Shown here in pieces: positions 59,687 to 64,000 of a stretch of DNA of 64,000 nt (the stretch's first letter is position 1; every line of letters starts with the position of its first letter). Source of the DNA: an uncultured Clostridia bacterium (GTDB taxonomy: Bacteria > Bacillota > Clostridia > Christensenellales > Aristaeellaceae). The notes below the pieces were generated by a model, which made no database searches, was not told where the DNA came from, and saw nothing but the letters and a program-made list of their open reading frames with translations. The DNA lies in assembly GCA_946414315.1 (NCBI GenBank), contig CAMKNZ010000002.1, positions 101,010-165,009 of the forward strand, in the 5' to 3' direction. The position numbers and the translations under genes were made by a program.

Positions 59687-60943
59687 TTAAATCTTTTTCG
59701 CTTCCATATAAAATCTTTTTTCGTCAGCCTCGCCCATCGAGAACGTCTTCCTCGGCAGAACGCCGAGGGTTTCCACGTCTTTGAAGAACGTATGCTTGTC
59801 GATCTCCGGCAGCAGGAACCCGACGGTTCCGGGTTTTTCCGCCAGCGTCCGGAGGGAGACTTCCCCGTGGATGAAGTCGATGCCGGTGCCGGGCGTGTTC
59901 GCCAGGAAATCGTCCAGGAACTTCTGGATCGTTTCGCAGGGGATCGCGCCTTCCGGATCCTTTACGACGACGGTGCCTTCCCCGTCCGCGGAAACCACGG
60001 TAAAGCGGTGGCCCTCGCCTTCCCGGTCCAGGTGCATGCCGTGCTGCGCGGCGTACTGTTTCCAGGCGGCCATGATCTCCATGCGGGTGGTGCCGGTGAC
60101 GATCCGGTAGATCGGCTCAAAGAGCAGCGCTTCGTCGTGGATGTTCACGATCTCGCACAGGGCGTAGCGGGCGGGATGGTTTTCCCGTTCCGCTTCGGAC
60201 AGGCTTTCGCGGATCTCGTTCCAGTAAGCCTTGGCGGTGGCGAGGCTGTGGTTGCCGTCGCCCACGGCCAGGAGCAGCGGATGCTCTCCTTTCGTGTCCA
60301 TCAGGGCGTTCAGGCTCTGGTCCACCCGCGCCAGCATCTCCTCGCCTTCCACGGCCCAGCCGGCCAGGTGGCCGCCGCCCATCATCAGGTCAAAGTCGTA
60401 GACCTTGCGCAGGGAAGCCTTCGCCGCCTGCAGGGGCTCCAGCACGGTGCGGTCCGGATCGTCGATCAGGATCATGATATGGGTCAGTTCCACCGGCGCG
60501 CCCCGGCGGATCTTCAGCCGCGGCGGGAGCCGGTCGGTGATGGTCTGCTCCGTGGGGCGGATCAGAGGCAGGGAACCTTTTTCAAAGGAATACTCCTCCA
60601 GGTCCACCGCGCAGACCAGGCCCAGCCGGGTGCCGGAGGCGATGGTCCGCTCGCACAGGATGAAACCGGGATCCACAGCGGGGGCGAGCAGGCCCTTGGC
60701 CAGGTAGTCCGCCATTGCCTGATGGATCCGGGGGATCAGGGTTTCGCTGTTCTTCAGGTCGTATTCCGGCAGGATCAGCCGGATGGCCGAAGGCGCGTCC
60801 CCGGCGGCGGCGAAGGCCTTCCGCCAGTATTCCGGTTCGGAGGTGTACTGGTCGCAGGCGATGCAGGCCCAGGTTTCCGGCTTTACGCCGGGGGCGGGCA
60901 GCAGGATCTGGGCGGGACGGATACCGATTCTTTCAAAAGCCAT
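59687..60943 (-). CDS. DUF1015 family protein
   Basis: A 418-residue cytoplasmic protein of the DUF1015 family (N-terminus R-P-A-Q-I-L-L-P-A-P, later C-D-Q-Y-T-S-E-P-E-Y-W and D-G-N-H-S-L-A-T-A-K). The conserved G-D-G-N-H-S motif suggests a nucleotide- or phosphate-handling active site, but the reaction is not established in general. A TATACT -10 box lies about 35 bp upstream. Confidence 0.85.
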   Translation of the reverse strand: MAFERIGIRPAQILLPAPGVKPETWACIACDQYTSEPEYWRKAFAAAGDAPSAIRLILPEYDLKNSETLIPRIHQAMADYLAKGLLAPAVDPGFILCERTIASGTRLGLVCAVDLEEYSFEKGSLPLIRPTEQTITDRLPPRLKIRRGAPVELTHIMILIDDPDRTVLEPLQAAKASLRKVYDFDLMMGGGHLAGWAVEGEEMLARVDQSLNALMDTKGEHPLLLAVGDGNHSLATAKAYWNEIRESLSEAERENHPARYALCEIVNIHDEALLFEPIYRIVTGTTRMEIMAAWKQYAAQHGMHLDREGEGHRFTVVSADGEGTVVVKDPEGAIPCETIQKFLDDFLANTPGTGIDFIHGEVSLRTLAEKPGTVGFLLPEIDKHTFFKDVETLGVLPRKTFSMGEADEKRFYMEAKKI

Positions 60944-61024
60944 GGTTTTCTTCCTTTCAGTGCAGTATGTTTATCTGAAAACAGTATAACAGACGTTCGG
61001 TCCTGTGTGCTCGTTTCAGTCCGG

Positions 61025-62119
61025 TCAGGCGCCGAGTTTCAGGTCCCCGTCCTTCACCCAGCCGGCCTTGCGGACCAGGGCGTGGATCAGCAGGGACAGG
61101 ACCGCCGGGAGCACCAGGCAGATCAGGACCAGGCCGAGCCAGTCCATGCCGGTGACGGCGGCTTTCGTTCCGGCGGCCACGTCGTTCACCCAGCCGGTAT
61201 AGACGCCCAGCGGGCCTACCAGGCCGCAGGTTCCCATGCCGGAGGAAACGGGCGGGCCGTTCATCTCCAGCCGGAACAGGCAGGTTGCCAGGGGGCCGGT
61301 GATGGCGGAGGCAAGGGTCGGGGCGATCCAGACCCGGGGATTTTTGATGATGTTCGGCATCTGGAGCATGGAAGTGCCCAGCCCCTGGGAAACCAGGCCG
61401 CCGACCTTGTTCTCCCGGAAGGAGATGACTGCGAAACCGATCATCTGGGCGCAGCAGCCCGCCACGGCGGCGCCGCCGGCCAGGCCGACCAGGCCGAAGG
61501 CCGCGCAGATCGCGGCGGAGGAGATGGGCAGCGTGAGGGCCACGCCCACCAGCACGGAAACGAGGATGCCCATCAGGAAGGGCTGGAGCTCCGTGGCCCA
61601 CATGATGAGGTTGCCGACGGACATGGCGGCTTTGCCCAGCGGCGGGGCGATGAGCCAGCTGAGGAACATGCCGACCCCGATGGTCACCAGGGGCGTCACG
61701 AGGATATCCACCTTGGTCTCCTTGGAGACGAGCTTGCCGAACTCCGCCGCGATGATCGCGATAAAGAGCACGGCCAGCGGTCCGCCGGCGCCGCCCAGGG
61801 CGTTGGCTGCGAAACCGACGGTGATCATCGAGAACAGGACCAGGGGCGGGCACTGCAGCGCGTGGCCGATGGCAACCGCCATCGCCGGGCCGCTCATGGC
61901 GGAAGCCATGCCGCCCACGGTATAGTCTTTCCCGCTGATTGTCGCCACGGTCTGGGTCAGGAAGCCAATGTTCAGCTGCTTGCCGAGGGTGTCGATGATC
62001 GTGCCGATCAGCAGGGAACAGAACAGGCCCTGGGCCATCGCGCCCAGCGCGTCGATCCCGTAGCGCTTCAGCGAGATTTCGATGTTTTTCTTTTTCAGGA
62101 AAGCCTTGAACTTTGCCAT
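61025..62119 (-). CDS. PTS EIIC-like membrane permease (PF13303 type)
   Basis: A 364-residue integral membrane protein with about ten helices, many Gly-rich (G-G-A-G-G-P-L-A, G-L-A-G-G-A-A-V-A-G-C-C). It resembles the PTS_EIIC_2 family, sugar permeases that lack fused EIIA/EIIB domains. No EIIA/EIIB gene is adjacent, so transport may not be phosphorylation-coupled. ATG 62119 chosen (AAGGAG upstream) over the 30-residue longer frame, which would start within the promoter region. Confidence 0.8.
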   Translation of the reverse strand: MAKFKAFLKKKNIEISLKRYGIDALGAMAQGLFCSLLIGTIIDTLGKQLNIGFLTQTVATISGKDYTVGGMASAMSGPAMAVAIGHALQCPPLVLFSMITVGFAANALGGAGGPLAVLFIAIIAAEFGKLVSKETKVDILVTPLVTIGVGMFLSWLIAPPLGKAAMSVGNLIMWATELQPFLMGILVSVLVGVALTLPISSAAICAAFGLVGLAGGAAVAGCCAQMIGFAVISFRENKVGGLVSQGLGTSMLQMPNIIKNPRVWIAPTLASAITGPLATCLFRLEMNGPPVSSGMGTCGLVGPLGVYTGWVNDVAAGTKAAVTGMDWLGLVLICLVLPAVLSLLIHALVRKAGWVKDGDLKLGA

Positions 62120-62174
62120 CTTTCCGCTCCTTCGGCAGGAGGCGTTCATGCGCTGTGCCGCCTGCCTGAAGAGC

Positions 62175-62203
62175 AGTATAAAAGGAAAACCCCAAAATGG
62201 CAA
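62175..62203 (-). promoter_or_regulatory. Promoter of the EIIC-like gene
   Basis: On the minus strand: TTGCCA (62198-62203), a 17-bp spacer, and TATACT (62175-62180). It overlaps the rlmD terminator hairpin. Confidence 0.7.
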
Positions 62204-62219
62204 TTCCACTTCGGGGTTT
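62187..62219 (-). terminator. Terminator of rlmD
   Basis: AAACCCC (62187-62193) with GGGGTTT (62213-62219), inner TGG/CCA pairs; on the minus strand followed by TTCCTTTTA. Located about 50 bp beyond the rlmD stop. Confidence 0.65.
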
Positions 62220-62270
62220 CAGTCTGATTAGTACAAAGAAAGACCGGGATCCGCCAAGGCGGTTGTTCTT

Positions 62271-63611
62271 TTACCGGGTCAGGAGCGCGACGGTCTCCAC
62301 GCCGGAGGTCCAGCAGAACATATCCACCGGCTGAACCTTCCGGATCAGATAACCTTCTTCTTTCAGCAGGCCTGCGTCCCGGGCCAGGGTGGCGGGATTG
62401 CAGGAAACATAGACCAGCCGGTCCGGACCGGCCTGGGCCATGGCGCGGATGACCGCGGGATCCAGGCCCTTCCGGGGCGGATCCACCACGATCACGTCCG
62501 GCCGGAGTCCGTCCGCCACCATCCGCGGCAGCAGTTCCTCGGCCTTGCCCGCCCGGAAGGAGACGTTGCCGATTCCGTTCAGCAGGGCGTTGCGCTTTGC
62601 GTTCTCCACCGCGGCGGTCACGATCTCAATGCCCACCGCCTCCCGGCAGTGCCGGGCCATCGTCAGGGTGATGGTGCCCGCGCCGCAGTAAACGTCGCAC
62701 AGGAGGTCCGTTTTTTTCAGCGCCGCGAAATCAACCGCCGTCTGATACAGTTTTTCGGTCTGGGCCGGGTTCACCTGGAAGAAGGAAGCCGGGGACAGCT
62801 CGAACTTCAGGTCGAAGAGCGTGTCCGTAAGGGTTTCCTTTCCATATATAAGGTGAAACTTTTCAGACAGGATGACGTTGGTGTCCGCCCGGTTCTCATT
62901 CAGCCACAGGCTGACGGTGCCCAGCGGAACCAGCGCGTCCGTCAGTTCTTTGGCATGGGGAAGGGAGGCGCCGTTGGCGGCGACGGTGACCATGCTCTCT
63001 CCCTGCCGGTTCACGCGGATCACCAGGTGGCGGATCAGCCCCTGCCGGGTCTCCTCCCGGTAGGGTTTCACGTGAAACATTTTCATCCAGGCCAGGAATG
63101 CGGCAGCCAGCGCGTCCGCCGGCGGCATGGCGTTGGGGCAGGCGGCGGCAGGGATGACCGCGTGGCTCCGGGGAGCGTAAAAACCCAGCACGGGTTCCTC
63201 ATCCGTGCCGCCCGCTGGCAGGGAAGTCTTGTTCCGGTAGCCGAAGGGGGATTTCATTCCGATCACCGGCGGCACGTCCGCTTCGATCCCGGCGATGCGC
63301 CGGAAACAGTCTTCCACCTGCCGCCGCTTTGCGTCCAGGGTGGCTTCATAGCTCATATGGCGGCCGCTGCAGCCTCCGCAGCGGGGATAGGACGCGCAGT
63401 CCGGAACCCTCCGGTTCAAAGCCGCGGGGTTGGGCGCTGATTCCATCCGGCCGAAGGCATAGCGTTTTTCCGCCTTCACGATCCGGACCGACGCGGTCTC
63501 GCCGGGCAGCATGCCGGGAACGAACACAGGCATCCCTTCGTGGATGCAGACGCCCTCCAGATCCGCGCCGAGGCGTTCGGCGGTCAGGGGGAAGCATTCG
63601 TTCTTTTTCAT
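62271..63611 (-). CDS. rlmD: 23S rRNA (uracil-C5)-methyltransferase, RlmD/RumA type
   Basis: SAM-dependent methylation of a uridine in 23S rRNA. It has 446 residues from ATG 63611. N-terminal TRAM domain; 4Fe-4S cysteines C-x5-C-x2-C (CASYPRCGGC) and a later A-A-C-P; SAM motif D-V-Y-C-G-A-G-T; catalytic Cys in V-S-C-N-P-A-T. ATG 63629 is possible but lies only about 6 bases from the promoter start. A near-perfect parS lies inside the gene and encodes F-H-V-K. Divergent from the rRNA operon. Confidence 0.93.
   Translation of the reverse strand: MKKNECFPLTAERLGADLEGVCIHEGMPVFVPGMLPGETASVRIVKAEKRYAFGRMESAPNPAALNRRVPDCASYPRCGGCSGRHMSYEATLDAKRRQVEDCFRRIAGIEADVPPVIGMKSPFGYRNKTSLPAGGTDEEPVLGFYAPRSHAVIPAAACPNAMPPADALAAAFLAWMKMFHVKPYREETRQGLIRHLVIRVNRQGESMVTVAANGASLPHAKELTDALVPLGTVSLWLNENRADTNVILSEKFHLIYGKETLTDTLFDLKFELSPASFFQVNPAQTEKLYQTAVDFAALKKTDLLCDVYCGAGTITLTMARHCREAVGIEIVTAAVENAKRNALLNGIGNVSFRAGKAEELLPRMVADGLRPDVIVVDPPRKGLDPAVIRAMAQAGPDRLVYVSCNPATLARDAGLLKEEGYLIRKVQPVDMFCWTSGVETVALLTR
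63064..63079. promoter_or_regulatory. Second parS site (15 of 16)
   Basis: GGTTTCACGTGAAACA; one base differs from the consensus TGTTTCACGTGAAACA. It lies within the rlmD coding sequence, 17 kb from the perfect parS. Confidence 0.85.
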
Positions 63612-63643
63612 CGGCTCCGGTCCTTTCATTCGAATTCTTTCCT

Positions 63644-63672
63644 ATTATACAGGGCCGGTTCTGAAATGTCCA
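63644..63672 (-). promoter_or_regulatory. Promoter of rlmD
   Basis: On the minus strand: TGGACA (63667-63672), a 17-bp spacer, and TATAAT (63644-63649). The start site near 63637 favours the ATG at 63611. Confidence 0.85.
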
Positions 63673-63787
63673 CCAAATATAGAAGGCAAAACCGGCCTCT
63701 GACCACTAGATAGTGTGGTGTCGGAAATGCCCTGAAAATGCAGGAAAAATAAGGCTTTTTTCGTTACAAGAAATTTGAAAAAATCGC

Positions 63788-63816
63788 TTGACAAAGGGTA
63801 TCCCCTCTGTTATTAT
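63788..63816 (+). promoter_or_regulatory. rRNA operon promoter
   Basis: TTGACA (63788-63793), a 17-bp spacer, and TATTAT (63811-63816). The leader to 63954 contains AACCTTGAAAACGATAC, typical of rRNA leaders, and a hairpin ACACTC-TAAC-GAGTGT (near 63930-63945) likely used in processing. Between 63673 and 63787 I see no gene, only AT-rich DNA with a small hairpin near 63701. Confidence 0.85.
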
Positions 63817-63954
63817 AGTCAAGCTCGCCCGTGAGCGATCACGTTCAGCGAGCCGGCGAACCTTGAAAACGATACAGAGAAGAAACGCGCAAACAATAAG
63901 GAAAGACTAGCGAAGATTCCAAAGAGTTTAACACTCTAACGAGTGTAAAGGATT

Positions 63955-64000
63955 AAACGGAAGAGTTTGATCCTGGCTCAGGACGAACGCTGGCGGCGTG
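63955..64000 (+). rRNA. rrs: 16S ribosomal RNA (5' end only)
   Basis: AGAGTTTGATCCTGGCTCAG (63962-63981) is the conserved 27F region; the following G-A-C-G-A-A-C-G-C-T-G-G-C-G-G-C-G-T-G is the standard 16S continuation. By alignment with E. coli numbering the gene begins at about 63955. It runs off the right edge. Confidence 0.98.

Noticed and set aside
59651..62227. 858-residue plus-strand open frame
   Set aside because: Antisense to the DUF1015 and EIIC-like genes; begins inside the XRE terminator.

Overview
The window is about 64 kb of GC-rich, gene-dense bacterial DNA. It most resembles a member of the Clostridia (Bacillota). The evidence is RNase Y (rny) in place of an RNase E system, AddA helicase-nuclease, a PIN/TRAM membrane protein next to radA, an RlmD-type methyltransferase with its Fe-S cysteines, a proofreading-dead DNA polymerase I and typical sigma-A promoters. 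The genus cannot be fixed from the sequence; an uncultured gut or rumen lineage is a guess. Replication genes dnaN and recF, a perfect parS palindrome (46133-46148), a near-perfect second parS (63064-63079), a dense group of DnaA boxes and an rRNA operon starting at the right edge place the window close to the chromosome origin. dnaA itself is not next to dnaN here.

Region 1 (1-12.7 kb) is a surface-glycan locus. An O-antigen ligase/polymerase-like membrane protein (cut by the left edge) and a UDP-GlcNAc 2-epimerase read rightward. They meet, at a shared terminator, a leftward eight-gene operon. In transcription order this encodes a three-domain nucleotidyltransferase/cytidylyltransferase/PEP-mutase fusion, RfbF, RfbG, RfbH (CDP-3,6-dideoxy-4-keto-sugar formation), a DRE-TIM aldolase with a Rossmann-like tail, an acetolactate-synthase-like TPP enzyme, a short-chain reductase/epimerase and a polyprenyl-phosphate glycosyltransferase. 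My reading is that it makes a branched CDP-deoxysugar and a CMP-activated phosphonate for decorating a surface polymer. The aldolase + TPP enzyme + PEP mutase combination is the best candidate for new chemistry in the window.

Region 2 (12.7-34.3 kb) mixes housekeeping genes (asnS, rny, leuS, radA, a PIN/TRAM protein) with envelope genes. The envelope genes are two acyltransferase-3 proteins, a glycosyltransferase, an SH3/peptidoglycan-binding protein and several uncharacterised secreted or membrane proteins carrying CxxC pairs. An AraC-family regulator sits under a large dyad operator. Upstream of rny lies a promoter-to-terminator leader with extensive predicted structure that I could not match to a known RNA family.

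Region 3 (34.3-42.5 kb) holds a heterodimeric ABC exporter with one degenerate ATP site, gap, a fucose-isomerase-like protein and an MBL-fold hydrolase. A roughly 105-bp dispersed repeat occurs twice, once inside an ABC gene and once in the gap 3' UTR, with compensatory changes in its hairpin.

Region 4 (42.5-53.6 kb) is replication and repair: addA, parS, recF, dnaN, pgsA, rimO and polA. Region 5 (53.6-64 kb) has a small FakA-domain-like protein, a complete branched-chain amino-acid-type ABC operon (livJHMGF), an XRE/S24-like regulator, a DUF1015 protein, a PTS EIIC-like permease, rlmD and the rRNA promoter with the first bases of 16S rRNA.

Five intergenic gaps carry AT-rich heptamer repeats (GAATTAT/GAATTCT). 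I found no tRNA genes, CRISPR arrays, transposases or prophage genes.
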